Notes under the pieces: model-generated
What the model saw: only the letters and a program-made list of their open reading frames with translations
The model's database searches: none
What the model was told of the DNA's origin: nothing
Position numbers and translations under genes: made by a program
Shown here: positions 35,857 to 44,949 of the stretch, in pieces
Position numbering within the stretch: the stretch's first letter is position 1
Layout: the number at the start of each line of letters is the position of its first letter
From: Erythrobacter mangrovi
Lineage (GTDB): Bacteria > Pseudomonadota > Alphaproteobacteria > Sphingomonadales > Sphingomonadaceae
DNA length: 64,000 bases
NCBI RefSeq assembly: GCF_013260645.1
Contig: NZ_CP053921.1
Span: 1,054,001-1,118,000, forward strand
Reading direction: 5' to 3'

Positions 35857-36462
35857 CTAGCGCGCGGCACTGGCTTGCTTCAACTCCCCAATGAGGTCGA
35901 TCACCTCGTCTTCGGTCAGCTCGATCGAGGTCCCGGTGTCGATAATGTGGTCGGCGCGGGCGCGCTTGTCCGCGTCGGGCACCTGCAGCGAAAGGATGTG
36001 AGCGAACTTGTCCTCGGTCATCCCGGGGCGGGCGAGCACGCGCTTGCGCTGCGCCTCGGCCGGGGCGGAGACGACCACCACGCGGTCCACCGCGGCCACG
36101 CCACCCTTCTCGAACAACAGGGGAATGTCGAAGACCACCACGGGAGCCCCCACATGTTCGATCAGGAAGGCTTCGCGCTTCTTCGCCACGGCGGGGTGCA
36201 CGATGGCCTCGAGCCGCGCGAGCGCAGCCTTGTCGCCGAATACCTGTTCGCCCAGCTTCTCCCGCAGCACACCTTGCGGGCCGGTCGACCCGGGAAATTC
36301 GGCCTCGATCGCAGGTAGTAACTCGCCGTCCGGACCTTGCATCGCGCGGACTTCCGCATCGGCATCGAAGACCGGTACTCCCGCTGCTTCGAACATGGTC
36401 GCAACGGTCGACTTGCCCATTCCGATGGAACCGGTGAGGCCGACGATAAGCGGGCGGGTCAT
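35857..36462 (-). CDS. coaE: Dephospho-CoA kinase
   Basis: This 201-residue P-loop kinase performs the last step of coenzyme A synthesis. It has the Walker A GSIGMGKSTVA at residues 11-21, the VFDADAEVRAMQ CoA-substrate segment, and the lid region RPGMTEDKFAHILSLQVPD. Its ATG overlaps the aroE stop (ATGA). Confidence 0.94.
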   Translation of the reverse strand: MTRPLIVGLTGSIGMGKSTVATMFEAAGVPVFDADAEVRAMQGPDGELLPAIEAEFPGSTGPQGVLREKLGEQVFGDKAALARLEAIVHPAVAKKREAFLIEHVGAPVVVFDIPLLFEKGGVAAVDRVVVVSAPAEAQRKRVLARPGMTEDKFAHILSLQVPDADKRARADHIIDTGTSIELTEDEVIDLIGELKQASAAR

Positions 36463-37313
36463 GCTGTCAGCCTTTCGCGCAGATCGGGATCGAATTCGCG
36501 CGGCGGCTCGACATCGAAGAAGTGGGTGAAGGCCGCAGCCGCCTGCCCGATCAGCATGGCCAGCCCATCCACGGTCGCAAAGCCGGCTGCCCGCGCATTC
36601 CTGAGGAAGTCGGTCTCTACCGGATCGGTCACGATATCATAGGCAATCGACCCCGGAGGCGCGTGGCTCCAGTCGAAGGCGAGCGGCGACTGGCCGCGCA
36701 TGCCCAGCGGCGAGGCATTGACGACGAGGTCGCAGCATCCCTCACGGTCGTCGAAGGCAAAATCGGTTGCTTCGGCAAAATGATCGAGTGGAGCGGCGTG
36801 ATGTTCTCCGCCCGGATCGAGTTCGTCCAGCAAGGCGCGCGCCTTGTCCGGATTGCGTCCGGCAAGCACCAGGGTGAATCCCTCGCCCGCAAGCCCGGCG
36901 ATGATCGCCCGCGCCGCACCGCCGGTCCCAAGGATCCGCGCCATGCGGAAATAGTGTTGTTGGGCCAGTTGGCCGCGCAAAGGCTCGAGGAAGCCCGCAA
37001 CATCCGTGTTGTAGCCCACCAGCGAGCCGTCGGATTCGCGCACAATGGTATTCACCGCAGCAACCTTGGTCGCAAGCGGGTCGATCCGATCGAGAAAGGG
37101 GATCACTGCCTGTTTGTGCGGCATGGTCACGTTGCAGCCGCGCCATGCCTCGTCACCACGAAGCGCGGCGAGGTAGGATTTCACATCAGCTGGCAGGACA
37201 TGGTGAGCACGATAGGTCGCATCCAGCCCCAGTTTCTCGATCCAGAAGCCATGGATTGCGGGTGATTTCGATTGAACGATCGGATCGCCAATGACTTCCG
37301 CGTAGCAAGTCAT
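36459..37313 (-). CDS. aroE: Shikimate dehydrogenase
   Basis: This 284-residue NADPH-dependent enzyme reduces 3-dehydroshikimate in aromatic amino acid synthesis. It has the substrate motif [14 protein letters not shown], the catalytic lysine in [12 protein letters not shown], the aspartate in [10 protein letters not shown] and the nucleotide loop [11 protein letters not shown]. The ATG at 37313 overlaps the maf stop. An open frame continuing to 37448 was rejected. The gene is coupled at both ends. Confidence 0.94.
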   Translation of the reverse strand: MTCYAEVIGDPIVQSKSPAIHGFWIEKLGLDATYRAHHVLPADVKSYLAALRGDEAWRGCNVTMPHKQAVIPFLDRIDPLATKVAAVNTIVRESDGSLVGYNTDVAGFLEPLRGQLAQQHYFRMARILGTGGAARAIIAGLAGEGFTLVLAGRNPDKARALLDELDPGGEHHAAPLDHFAEATDFAFDDREGCCDLVVNASPLGMRGQSPLAFDWSHAPPGSIAYDIVTDPVETDFLRNARAAGFATVDGLAMLIGQAAAAFTHFFDVEPPREFDPDLRERLTA

Positions 37314-37915
37314 GCGAGCAAGGCGCCTTCTTCGCGAAGCGCGTCGAGTACCTGCAACAAGGGCATGCCAAGGACGGTGAACTGGTCGCCCACTATACCT
37401 TCGAACAGCTGCACACCGGGCCCTTCGATACGAAACACGCCTACGCAATAGCTAACCTGTGGCCATTCGGCGTCGAGATAGGCCGCAATGAACTCGTCGC
37501 TGAGTTCACGCACATGCAGTCGCGCAAAATCCGAACCAACCCACAGGATCTGACCACCCCGCGCCAGTGCCGCTGCACTATGCAGGGTCATCGTCCTGCC
37601 CGAGAACGCGCGCAGGTGTTCGGCGGCATTCTCGCGACTGGTCGGTTTGTCGAACCGGCGTCCATCGACTTCAACCAGCGAATCCGAGCCGAGCACCAGA
37701 GCCTCGGGATGGCGTGCTGAAACGTCAGCAGCCTTGGCCGCTGCGAGCGCCTGCGCGATCTCGACCGGTTCGACATCCTCCATTTCTGCTTCGAGGGCCC
37801 GTTCATCGATCTCGGCGCCGATCGCTTCGAAAGTGAGCCCGGCAGCGGTCAGCATCGCCTTCCGCGACGCACTGTTCGAACCGAGTATCAGGCCCGTTCC
37901 GGCGATCCCGCTCAT
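37310..37915 (-). CDS. maf: Maf-family nucleoside triphosphate pyrophosphatase
   Basis: This 201-residue Maf protein has [14 protein letters not shown] at the N-terminus, the acidic [14 protein letters not shown], and [17 protein letters not shown] near the C-terminus. Maf enzymes remove non-canonical nucleotides such as dTTP/UTP analogues and are linked to septum control in some bacteria. The ATG overlaps the stop of the regulatory protein gene (ATGA). Confidence 0.92.
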   Translation of the reverse strand: MSGIAGTGLILGSNSASRKAMLTAAGLTFEAIGAEIDERALEAEMEDVEPVEIAQALAAAKAADVSARHPEALVLGSDSLVEVDGRRFDKPTSRENAAEHLRAFSGRTMTLHSAAALARGGQILWVGSDFARLHVRELSDEFIAAYLDAEWPQVSYCVGVFRIEGPGVQLFEGIVGDQFTVLGMPLLQVLDALREEGALLA

Positions 37916-38790
37916 ATCGGCTTGGCTCCCTGGGTGGTCCCGCGCAACTCGCGCTCATTGTAAAGGCGGATCACGGCGGCCGCGGTTTCTTCGATCGAAC
38001 GGCGCGTCACGTCGATGACTGCCCAGCCATTATCGGCGAACATGCGGCGGGCAAAGGCGACTTCCGCCTTGACCTTTTCCTGGTCAGCATAGTCAGTCTG
38101 GCGTTCCTCGTTCAGACTGAGCAGCCGGTTGCGGCGCACCTGCACCAGCCGTTCGGGTGCGGTGGTCAGGCCGACCACCATCGGGTTCTTGAGTTTGTAA
38201 AGCATCGGCGGCGGCGGGCTTTCCACCACCAGCGGGATATTCGCAACCTTGTAGCCGCGATTGGCAAGGTAGATGCTGGTCGGCGTCTTCGAGCTGCGCG
38301 ACACGCCGGCAAGGACGATGTCGGCCTGCTCCCAATCCTCCCAGCCGATGCCATCGTCATGGGCGATCGTGAACTGGATCGCTTCGACGCGTTGGAAGTA
38401 GGCCTGGTCCATTGCATGCTGGCGGCCCGGCCTGCCATGAGCTTCCTGGCCCAGCGCCTTCTCGAGCGCCTCGGTAACCCGGTCGAGGATTGGCACCGCA
38501 GGCAGGCCCTGCTGGCTACACACCTCTTCCAGCCGGCTGCGGGTTTCCGGATTGACCAGCGTGAACAACACCAGGCCTGGATTGGCCTTGAGTTCGGGAA
38601 CGATCCGCTCAAGGTGCTGGCGGCTGCGGACCATCGGCCAGAAATGACGAATGACGTCGGCATTCTCGAACTGCGCGAGCGCTGCCTTGGCAAGCATCTC
38701 GAGCGTTTCGCCGGTGGAATCGGACAGCAAGTGGAGGTGGACGCGGTTGGAAATGGGAGGCTCCGGCACCCTGTGGAGAACCTCCCGCAT
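37912..38790 (-). CDS. Pyruvate, phosphate/water dikinase regulatory protein (DUF299)
   Basis: This 292-residue bifunctional kinase/pyrophosphorylase acts on PEP synthase or pyruvate phosphate dikinase. The N-terminus has [17 protein letters not shown]. The P-loop-like region is [20 protein letters not shown], followed by [16 protein letters not shown]. The ATG at 38790 gives the usual length, while a GTG at 38871 would extend it into the putative origin. The homologue occupies the first position after the Caulobacter origin. Confidence 0.9.
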   Translation of the reverse strand: MREVLHRVPEPPISNRVHLHLLSDSTGETLEMLAKAALAQFENADVIRHFWPMVRSRQHLERIVPELKANPGLVLFTLVNPETRSRLEEVCSQQGLPAVPILDRVTEALEKALGQEAHGRPGRQHAMDQAYFQRVEAIQFTIAHDDGIGWEDWEQADIVLAGVSRSSKTPTSIYLANRGYKVANIPLVVESPPPPMLYKLKNPMVVGLTTAPERLVQVRRNRLLSLNEERQTDYADQEKVKAEVAFARRMFADNGWAVIDVTRRSIEETAAAVIRLYNERELRGTTQGAKPI

Positions 38791-39072
38791 AAACCACGGG
38801 AGAAAGCTGGCGACAAGTTCGGGTGCGAATTCGCTCCCCACTGCGAGTCCGCCAAGGACCGACTTCCGCACAGGCCGGCAAGGTTTTGGACAGGCTGGGG
38901 ACAGCCGGGATAACTTTGACTCGACTCACCGCGAACCACGAGTCGCGGCCAACCGGCACCCTTTGCATCGCGGGAGAAATCGGGCAGGGGCGCTTTATCC
39001 CTGAAATCCACAGGGCCAACAGACTCCATCAAACCTAATCAATATATATATTATTTGGATTGGACTCGCACG
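38791..39072. other. oriC: Putative chromosomal replication origin (oriC)
   Basis: This 282-bp divergent intergenic region has six GANTC (CcrM methylation) sites, at 38845, 38918, 38923, 38940, 39022 and 39063. DnaA-box-like sequences are TTATCCCTG (38995) directly followed by AAATCCACA (39004), a GGATAA core on the other strand (38908), and TGTGGAGAA (38772, inside the neighbouring gene). An AT-rich block lies at 39037-39056. The flanking genes match the Caulobacter origin: DUF299-maf-aroE-coaE-dnaQ on one side, and hemE then rho, with parAB near, on the other. Transcription runs away from it in both directions. Confidence 0.8.
39037..39056. other. AT-rich block, likely DNA unwinding element
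   Basis: Nineteen of 20 bases are A or T, including AATATATATATTATTT, in a region otherwise well over 60% GC by eye. It lies beside the paired DnaA-box-like sequences at 38995-39012 and also just before hemE, where it could double as promoter sequence. Confidence 0.55.
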
Positions 39073-40098
39073 ATGCCCGGTCTCCTGCTCGATACTCTCA
39101 ACGGCCAGCGAGGCGCCAATGTGCCCCTCTGGCTCATGCGCCAGGCGGGTCGATACCTGCCCGAATATCGCGCGCTGAGGGAGCAGAAGGGCGGGTTCCT
39201 CGCGCTTGCCTATGACAGCGAAGCAGCATGCGAGATCACGCTGCAGCCGATCGATCGCTTCGGGTTCGATGGGGCAATCCTGTTCTCCGATATCCTGATC
39301 GTGCCCCACGCGATGGGCCAGGACTTGCAGTTCCTCGCCGGGGAAGGCCCGCATCTTTCGCCGCGACTGGTCGAAGCAGCGCTGGAAAGCCTCACGCCCG
39401 ATCCTTCGCGGTACGAACCGATCTACCAGACGGTGCGCCTGTGCCGCCAGCGCCTGCCCGAAGGCGTGACCATGCTGGGCTTTGCCGGCAGTCCCTGGAC
39501 CGTGGCGACCTATATGGTGGCCGGTGAGGGGAGCCGCGACCAACACGAAGCCCGCGCGCTTGCCTATCGCGACCCGGCTGCGCTCCAGGCGATCATCGAC
39601 GCGATCGTGGCGCAGTCGATCGAATACCTTTCGGGTCAGATCGTTGCAGGGGCCGAAGCAGTTCAGTTGTTTGACAGCTGGGCAGGAAGCCTTGCGCCGT
39701 GCGAGTTCGAGCGTTGGGTCATCGCGCCCAATGCCGCGATCGTCGCGGCGCTGCGCGAACAGCACCCTGACGTACCGATCATCGGTTTTCCCAAGGGTTC
39801 GGGCGAGAAGCTTCCTGCCTATGCCCGGGAGACGGGGGTACAGGCGGTTGGTGTCGACGAAACTTTGGATCCCGCCTGGGTTGCCCGCGAATTGCCCGAA
39901 GGCCTGCCTGTGCAGGGCAATCTCGATCCACTGCTACTGCTGGCCGGTTCACCCGAGTTGGAGCGGCGTGTGACCGCGATCCTGCGCAGCTTTGCTGACC
40001 GTCCTCACGTGTTCAACCTCGGCCACGGCATCGACCGGCGCACCCCGATCGAGCATGTCGAGCGAGTGATCGCGGTTGTTCGCGGATTTGAGGGGTGA
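39073..40098 (+). CDS. hemE: Uroporphyrinogen decarboxylase
   Basis: This 341-residue enzyme decarboxylates uroporphyrinogen III to coproporphyrinogen III in heme synthesis. It has the signature PLWLMRQAGRYLPEYR near the N-terminus, the catalytic aspartate in AILFSDILIVPHAMG, GFAGSPWTVATYMVAG, and the C-terminal FNLGHGIDRRTPIEHV. The ATG at 39073 was chosen over a TTG at 39055. Neither has a good Shine-Dalgarno. It is the first rightward gene after the putative origin. Confidence 0.94.
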   Translation: MPGLLLDTLNGQRGANVPLWLMRQAGRYLPEYRALREQKGGFLALAYDSEAACEITLQPIDRFGFDGAILFSDILIVPHAMGQDLQFLAGEGPHLSPRLVEAALESLTPDPSRYEPIYQTVRLCRQRLPEGVTMLGFAGSPWTVATYMVAGEGSRDQHEARALAYRDPAALQAIIDAIVAQSIEYLSGQIVAGAEAVQLFDSWAGSLAPCEFERWVIAPNAAIVAALREQHPDVPIIGFPKGSGEKLPAYARETGVQAVGVDETLDPAWVARELPEGLPVQGNLDPLLLLAGSPELERRVTAILRSFADRPHVFNLGHGIDRRTPIEHVERVIAVVRGFEG

Positions 40099-40149
40099 CG
40101 CAGGGATGCTGCGATCCTACATAACCAGCAGATGCAGGATGTCCTCGCC

Positions 40150-40575
40150 ATGACTTACTACTGGCTCAAGGCCGGGCACATCATTTTCATGGTTTTCTGG
40201 ATGGCGGGGCTGTTCATGCTCCCGCGCCAGATGATCTACCTGCACTCAGCCGCCGCCGGATCCGATGAAGCGGCATCATGGGCCAAGCGGATGGGCCTGC
40301 TGCGCAAGGTCATCCTTTCGCCAAGCATCGCGGTCGTCTGGATCCTGGGCTTGCTGCTGGCATGGCATATCGGAGCATGGAGCCAGGGCTGGTTCCATGC
40401 CAAATTGCTGTTCGTCGCCGCCCTCAGCGGGTTCCATGGTTACATGGTGGCCCAATCGAAGAAGATGGTTGCCGGCGAACGGCCGTTGACCGAGAAGCAA
40501 TTGCGCATGTGGGGCGAATTTCCCGGCATCGCGCTTGCCGTCATCGTGATCCTGGTGGTGGTCAAACCCTTCTGA
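40150..40575 (+). CDS. hemJ: HemJ/CopD-like membrane protein (putative protoporphyrinogen oxidase)
   Basis: This 141-residue protein has four membrane helices and the HemJ pattern YYWLKAGHIIFMVFWMAGLFMLPRQMIYLH, with the conserved histidine and arginine in helix 1. HemJ oxidises protoporphyrinogen IX in alphaproteobacteria. The fit is supported by its position directly after hemE. The ATG at 40150 has AGGA 10 bp upstream, and the ATG at 40132 lacks a site. It lies upstream of rho. Confidence 0.85.
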   Translation: MTYYWLKAGHIIFMVFWMAGLFMLPRQMIYLHSAAAGSDEAASWAKRMGLLRKVILSPSIAVVWILGLLLAWHIGAWSQGWFHAKLLFVAALSGFHGYMVAQSKKMVAGERPLTEKQLRMWGEFPGIALAVIVILVVVKPF

Positions 40576-40617
40576 CCCGCGCTGTGTCGGGCGAATCACG
40601 GATCATTGGATTGTCGA

Positions 40618-40646
40618 TTGACGCACATCGGGCGCGGTCGTAATTG
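40618..40646 (+). promoter_or_regulatory. Possible rho promoter in the rho leader
   Basis: TTGACG (40618-40623) and TAATTG (40641-40646) are 17 bp apart and lie about 105 bp before the rho ATG. The 177-bp hemJ-rho gap would then give a leader of roughly 100 nt, which may allow rho autoregulation as known in E. coli. The -10 match is weak. Confidence 0.3.
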
Positions 40647-40752
40647 CACATCACCGACCGGCTAGAGGTCCCGCATCCAGATGGGGCCAGGTCCGCTTTC
40701 TCCAAGCCCATACGACCTGCCGGCCATCAACCAGAATACTCAGAGAATTTCT

Positions 40753-42018
40753 ATGCATCTCAAAGATTTGAAAGCAAAACCCCCAGCCGAACTGGTCTCG
40801 ATGGCCGAAGAACTCGGGGTCGAAGGCGCTTCGACGATGCGCCGGCAGGACCTCATGTTCTGCATCCTGCGCGAACTGGCCGAGGACGAGGAATACGACG
40901 AACCGATCATGGGGATCGGCACGATCGAGGTGCTGCAGGACGGTTTCGGCTTCCTCCGCAGCCCCGAGGCGAACTACCTCGCCGGCCCCGACGATATCTA
41001 CGTTTCGCCCAACCAGGTCCGCAAATGGGGCCTGCGTACCGGCGATACGGTCGAGGGCGAGATCCGCGCGCCGCGCGAAGGCGAACGCTACTTTGCGCTG
41101 ACCAGTCTCAAGACGGTCAACTTCGACGATCCCGATGCCGTGCGCCACCGCACGAATTTCGACAACCTCACACCACTCTACCCCGATTCGAAGCTGACGC
41201 TCGACACGGTCGATCCGACGGTGAAGGACAAGTCGGCGCGCGTGATCGACATCATCTCGCCGCAGGGTAAGGGCCAGCGCGCGCTGATCGTGGCGCCGCC
41301 GCGCACGGGCAAGACCGTGCTGCTGCAGAACATCGCCAAGGCGATCACCGACAACCACCCCGAGGTGTTCCTGCTGGTGCTGCTCGTCGACGAGCGCCCG
41401 GAAGAAGTCACGGACATGCAGCGCAGCGTGAAGGGTGAAGTGATTTCATCGACCTTCGACGAGCCGGCCAACCGCCACGTCCAAGTCGCCGAAATGGTGA
41501 TCGAGAAGGCCAAACGCCTGGTCGAACACAAGCATGACGTGGTCATCCTGCTCGACTCGATCACCCGCCTCGGCCGTGCCTACAACACCGTGGTGCCGAG
41601 CTCGGGCAAGGTCCTGACCGGCGGTGTCGATGCCAATGCGTTGCAGCGCCCGAAGCGCTTTTTCGGTGCCGCGCGCAACATCGAAGAGGGCGGTTCGCTC
41701 TCGATCATCGCCACCGCGCTGATCGATACCGGCAGCCGCATGGACGAAGTCATCTTCGAAGAGTTCAAGGGCACCGGTAACTCGGAAATCGTGCTCGATC
41801 GCAAGGTCGCCGACAAGCGCATCTTCCCCGCGCTCGATGTGGGCAAGAGCGGTACCCGCAAGGAAGAGCTGCTGGTCGAGAAGGACAAGCTCTCCAAGAT
41901 GTGGGTCTTGCGCCGGATCCTCATGCAGATGGGCACGGTCGACGCGATGGAATTCCTTCTCGACAAGATGAAGGATTCCAAGACCAACGAAGACTTCTTC
42001 GCGAATATGAACCAGTAA
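40753..42018 (+). CDS. rho: Transcription termination factor Rho
   Basis: This 421-residue hexameric RNA helicase ends transcription at rho-dependent sites. It has the N-terminal helix bundle ([15 protein letters not shown]), the cold-shock-like primary RNA site ([23 protein letters not shown]), Walker A APPRTGKT at 181-188, Walker [19 protein letters not shown], and the Q/R loops ([21 protein letters not shown]). The ATG at 40753 yields the standard length. A terminator follows. Confidence 0.97.
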   Translation: MHLKDLKAKPPAELVSMAEELGVEGASTMRRQDLMFCILRELAEDEEYDEPIMGIGTIEVLQDGFGFLRSPEANYLAGPDDIYVSPNQVRKWGLRTGDTVEGEIRAPREGERYFALTSLKTVNFDDPDAVRHRTNFDNLTPLYPDSKLTLDTVDPTVKDKSARVIDIISPQGKGQRALIVAPPRTGKTVLLQNIAKAITDNHPEVFLLVLLVDERPEEVTDMQRSVKGEVISSTFDEPANRHVQVAEMVIEKAKRLVEHKHDVVILLDSITRLGRAYNTVVPSSGKVLTGGVDANALQRPKRFFGAARNIEEGGSLSIIATALIDTGSRMDEVIFEEFKGTGNSEIVLDRKVADKRIFPALDVGKSGTRKEELLVEKDKLSKMWVLRRILMQMGTVDAMEFLLDKMKDSKTNEDFFANMNQ

Positions 42019-42024
42019 GCAAAA

Positions 42025-42058
42025 GGGCCGCTTCCCGAATGAGGAAGCGGCCCTTCTT
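42025..42058 (+). terminator. Rho-independent terminator after rho
   Basis: A perfect 11-bp stem (GGGCCGCTTCC / GGAAGCGGCCC) with a seven-base loop is followed by TTCTT. It lies directly after the rho stop, between rho and a convergent gene. Confidence 0.85.
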
Positions 42059-42076
42059 GCATTGGAGGCGGGTGGG

Positions 42077-42478
42077 TCAGCCGGCTTTCTGCCGCTCCAG
42101 CTGGGCGGCCATCTGCTCCCATACCTTGTTCACCGCCTTGAGCGGCCGAACCATGACCTTGAAATCGACGATCTTGCCATCCTGATCGAAGCGGATCAGG
42201 TCGATGCCGTTGACGTGGATCCCATCCATGGTGGTCTGGAACTCGATCATCGCGTTTTCGCCGTCGACCAGCTCGCGGACATATTCGAAGCTGTCGTTGC
42301 CCAGCGTCTGCCCCGCAGCGGAGAGGTAGGCGACGACAATCGGGCGGCCGACCTGGGGGGTGTGCACCACCGGTGAGTGGAACACTGCATCGGGGTGGAT
42401 GATCGCCGAAAGTGCTGCGGGCGAGCTGCCCGCTTCGATCACTTCGTGCCAGCGCTTCAGGCCCTCACGTGCGGACAT
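42077..42478 (-). CDS. NTF2-like (SnoaL-type) protein
   Basis: This 133-residue cone-fold protein contains LKRWHEVIEAGSSPAALSAIIHPDAVFHSPVVHT, GRPIVVAYLSAA, and LIRFDQDGKIVDFKVMVRPLKAVNKV, typical of the nuclear transport factor 2/SnoaL superfamily. Members include isomerases and many proteins of unknown role, and no catalytic set can be assigned. It lies downstream of the dienelactone-hydrolase-like gene on the same strand with a 63-bp gap. Confidence 0.85.
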   Translation of the reverse strand: MSAREGLKRWHEVIEAGSSPAALSAIIHPDAVFHSPVVHTPQVGRPIVVAYLSAAGQTLGNDSFEYVRELVDGENAMIEFQTTMDGIHVNGIDLIRFDQDGKIVDFKVMVRPLKAVNKVWEQMAAQLERQKAG

Positions 42479-42541
42479 AGAATCTCTCTCCTCGTTTGAG
42501 CTGGAACGATGGCGCGAATTGAAGGGCTGGTCCAGCCCGCT

Positions 42542-43240
42542 TCAGCCAAGGTGCTGGGCGAAGAATGTCGATGTTCGCTGATCCGCGAGTTGCGCGGCTT
42601 CCTCGGCGCGACGCTTGCCGAACTCGGTGGCGAAGCCGTGATCGAGCCCTTCGTAGTCGTGCAGGGTAACCTTTGGGTGGTCGTCCAGGCCTGCGTGCAT
42701 GGCTTGCTGTGTGACCTTGTCGACGAAGCCGTCCTCGGTCGGGATGTGCAGCATCAACGGGTGGGCGATCGCGTGCTTCTCGCCCAGCAATCCATCGATA
42801 CCGACCCCGTAATAGCCGACGGACGCGTCGATATCGGTCCGCGCGGCGGTCATATAGGCCAGTCGCCCGCCAAGGCAGTAGCCGACGCAACCGACCTTGG
42901 GCACACCCTCGGTTCGGCGAATGTGGTGGATGGTCGCCTCGATGTCGCGGATGCCCTGGTCCTGGTTGAACTGACCCATGAGGGTGAGTGCACGCTGGAA
43001 CTCGGGTTCGACATCGGGATCGAGCTCGACCCCGGGTTCAAGCCGCCAGAACAGGTCTGGTGCAACTGTAAGATAGCCCTCTTCGGCCAGCCTGTCGCAT
43101 TTGCGGCGGATTCCGGCATTCACGCCGAAGATCTCCTGGATCACGATTATCGCGGCCCTGGGCGCGCCTGACGGGCGTGCAACGTAGGCTGTGAAGCTAT
43201 CCTGACCCGAGAGGGTGGGAATTGTGGCGGTCTCGGTCAT
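42542..43240 (-). CDS. Dienelactone hydrolase family protein
   Basis: This 232-residue alpha/beta hydrolase of the dienelactone hydrolase family has the QEIFGVNAGIRRKCDRLAEEGYL segment, the nucleophile in GCVGYCLGGRLAYM (a cysteine, as in DLH), the acid in MLHIPTEDGFV and the histidine in YEGLDHGFAT. The substrate is unknown, and members act on cyclic or aliphatic esters. The ATG at 43240 was chosen over an upstream frame extending into the divergent gene. Confidence 0.9.
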   Translation of the reverse strand: MTETATIPTLSGQDSFTAYVARPSGAPRAAIIVIQEIFGVNAGIRRKCDRLAEEGYLTVAPDLFWRLEPGVELDPDVEPEFQRALTLMGQFNQDQGIRDIEATIHHIRRTEGVPKVGCVGYCLGGRLAYMTAARTDIDASVGYYGVGIDGLLGEKHAIAHPLMLHIPTEDGFVDKVTQQAMHAGLDDHPKVTLHDYEGLDHGFATEFGKRRAEEAAQLADQRTSTFFAQHLG

Positions 43241-43336
43241 AGAGTCGATCTCCTGTTGCGCTGCGGGGCCTAGCGCTTGCGGCGAAGCTTTGGCAAACCC
43301 AGATAAGGCGTACAGCGCCACAACGGAGGAAGCGCC

Positions 43337-43603
43337 ATGAAGGTCCATATCGAAATCGACTGCACGCCCGAGGAGGCGCGGACCTTCATGGGCCTGCCCG
43401 ATGTCGGCAAAGCTAATGATATCTATGTCGACATGATGGCCAAGGCCATGAAGGGCGTGTCGAATACCGACCAGCTACAGGAATATGCCAAGCAGCTCGC
43501 TCCGATGGGGCAGGCGGGCTTCAAGCTGTTCCAGAGCTTCATGGAGGGTGCCAACGCCGCCCGCAGCGGTTCGGGCCGTGGCAAGCCCCCCGACGAGGAC
43601 TGA
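43337..43603 (+). CDS. DUF6489 family protein
   Basis: This 88-residue small soluble protein matches an alphaproteobacterial family of unknown function: MKVHIEIDCTPEEARTFMGLPDV, DIYVDMMAKAMKGV, a helical middle, and a Gly/Ser-rich basic end. The N-terminus resembles one beta strand plus helix of a small alpha/beta fold. A strong GGAGGA precedes the ATG. It is 14 bp upstream of mnmE and probably co-transcribed with it. Confidence 0.82.
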   Translation: MKVHIEIDCTPEEARTFMGLPDVGKANDIYVDMMAKAMKGVSNTDQLQEYAKQLAPMGQAGFKLFQSFMEGANAARSGSGRGKPPDED

Positions 43604-43617
43604 ACCGGCCTGAGACA

Positions 43618-44889
43618 ATGATTGATACGATTTTTGCCCTGTCGAGCGGCGCGCCGCCGGCTGGGATTGCGGTTATCCGGATCAGTGGGCCGGAAGCGGA
43701 ATCGACGCTGTCTGCACTTTCAGGGCCTTGCCCGCCCGCGCGACGCCCGTCCTTGCGGGTGCTGCACAGTCGCCTGGGTGGCTTTCTCGACAAGGCGCTC
43801 GTGACATGGTTTCCCGGGCCCGCCACTGCCACAGGCGAGGACCTGGTGGAACTGCATTGCCATGGGGGCAGGGCGGTCGTTGCGGCGGTTCTGGGGGCGC
43901 TCGAGGCGATGCCCGGCCTACGCGAGGCACAGCCAGGCGAATTTACCCGTCGGGCCTTTATGAACGGACGGATTGATCTCACCGAAGCCGAAGGATTGGC
44001 TGATCTGCTGGCGGCAGAGACCGAGTGGCAACGGCTTGGAGCATTGGTTGCCGCTGGTGGTGCGCTGTCAAAGCGAATCGAGATCTGGCGCGAGTTGGTC
44101 CTGGGTTTGTCAGCCGAGGTCGAGGCTGCGATCGATTTTGGCGACGAGGATGATGTGGGTGAGCTTCCTGGCGATTTTGGGGAGTCGGTTGCCTTTGTCG
44201 CTGGCACGGTGGAGCGCGTTCTGGCGCGCCCATCGGCCGATCGCTTGCGTGAGGGGATACGCGTGGTATTCGCTGGACCGCCGAATGCCGGGAAATCATC
44301 TCTTTTCAATGCATTACTTGAAGAAGGCGTGGCGATTGTCTCGGCTGAAGCGGGCACAACCAGGGATGTGATCGAGCGACCGGTTTCGCTGGATGGCGTA
44401 CCCTTCACCCTCGTCGACACGGCGGGTTTGCGTGAGGCAGGTGCGGGAGAGATCGAGGCAATCGGGATTGAGCGGGCGCGCGAGCAGCTGGTTCGGGCAC
44501 AGATTGTGCTGTGGCTTGGAGACCCTGAGGACCGCCCTGAAGGATCGATCCTGGTGCAAACCAAATGCGATCTGGGGATGGCTGAGGTCGATGGTGCCTT
44601 TCGGGTTTCCGCAGTTACTGGGGAAGGTCTTCCAGTCTTGGTCGAAGAGATAATTCGGCTGGGCAAGGTGGCTTTGCCGCCGCGTGGCAATATCGCGTTC
44701 AACCGGCGGCAAAAGGCGGTGGCGACTCAGGCGCTAGAGTGTCTCAAGCGGGCGGGCGAGATCCGGGACCCCTTGCTGGTTGCGGAAGAGCTGCGGGCTG
44801 CACGTGCTGCGTTCGACGCTTTGAGCGGAAGAAACTCGACCGAAGAGATGCTCGATGCGTTGTTTGGTCGCTTCTGCATCGGCAAATGA
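43618..44889 (+). CDS. mnmE: tRNA modification GTPase MnmE
   Basis: This 423-residue GTPase works with MnmG to install carboxymethylaminomethyl or related groups on U34 of certain tRNAs. It has the N-terminal folate-binding domain (DTIFALSSGAPPAGIAVIRISGP ... LVELHCHGG), a G domain inserted from about 215 (GPPNAGKSSLFNAL, TTRDVIE, DTAGLREA), and the C-terminal CIGK with the conserved cysteine. A parS site starts at its stop codon. Its partner mnmG follows. Confidence 0.95.
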   Translation: MIDTIFALSSGAPPAGIAVIRISGPEAESTLSALSGPCPPARRPSLRVLHSRLGGFLDKALVTWFPGPATATGEDLVELHCHGGRAVVAAVLGALEAMPGLREAQPGEFTRRAFMNGRIDLTEAEGLADLLAAETEWQRLGALVAAGGALSKRIEIWRELVLGLSAEVEAAIDFGDEDDVGELPGDFGESVAFVAGTVERVLARPSADRLREGIRVVFAGPPNAGKSSLFNALLEEGVAIVSAEAGTTRDVIERPVSLDGVPFTLVDTAGLREAGAGEIEAIGIERAREQLVRAQIVLWLGDPEDRPEGSILVQTKCDLGMAEVDGAFRVSAVTGEGLPVLVEEIIRLGKVALPPRGNIAFNRRQKAVATQALECLKRAGEIRDPLLVAEELRAARAAFDALSGRNSTEEMLDALFGRFCIGK

Positions 44890-44905
44890 TGTTTCACGTG
44901 GAACA
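44890..44905. other. parS: parS site 1 (between mnmE and mnmG)
   Basis: TGTTTCACGTGGAACA differs at one position from the consensus palindrome TGTTTCACGTGAAACA. It lies in the 60-bp gap between mnmE and mnmG, about 5.8 kb to the right of the putative origin. Confidence 0.92.
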
Positions 44906-44949
44906 CACTGTGCTTTGATTTCCGGCGTCGCGACGTTAGAGGCCCGCTT

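Noticed and set aside
42463..42474. TCACGTG-containing sequence near the NTF2-like gene start, considered as a fourth parS
   Set aside because: Only the CACGTG core matches. The GTTTC/GAAAC arms are absent.
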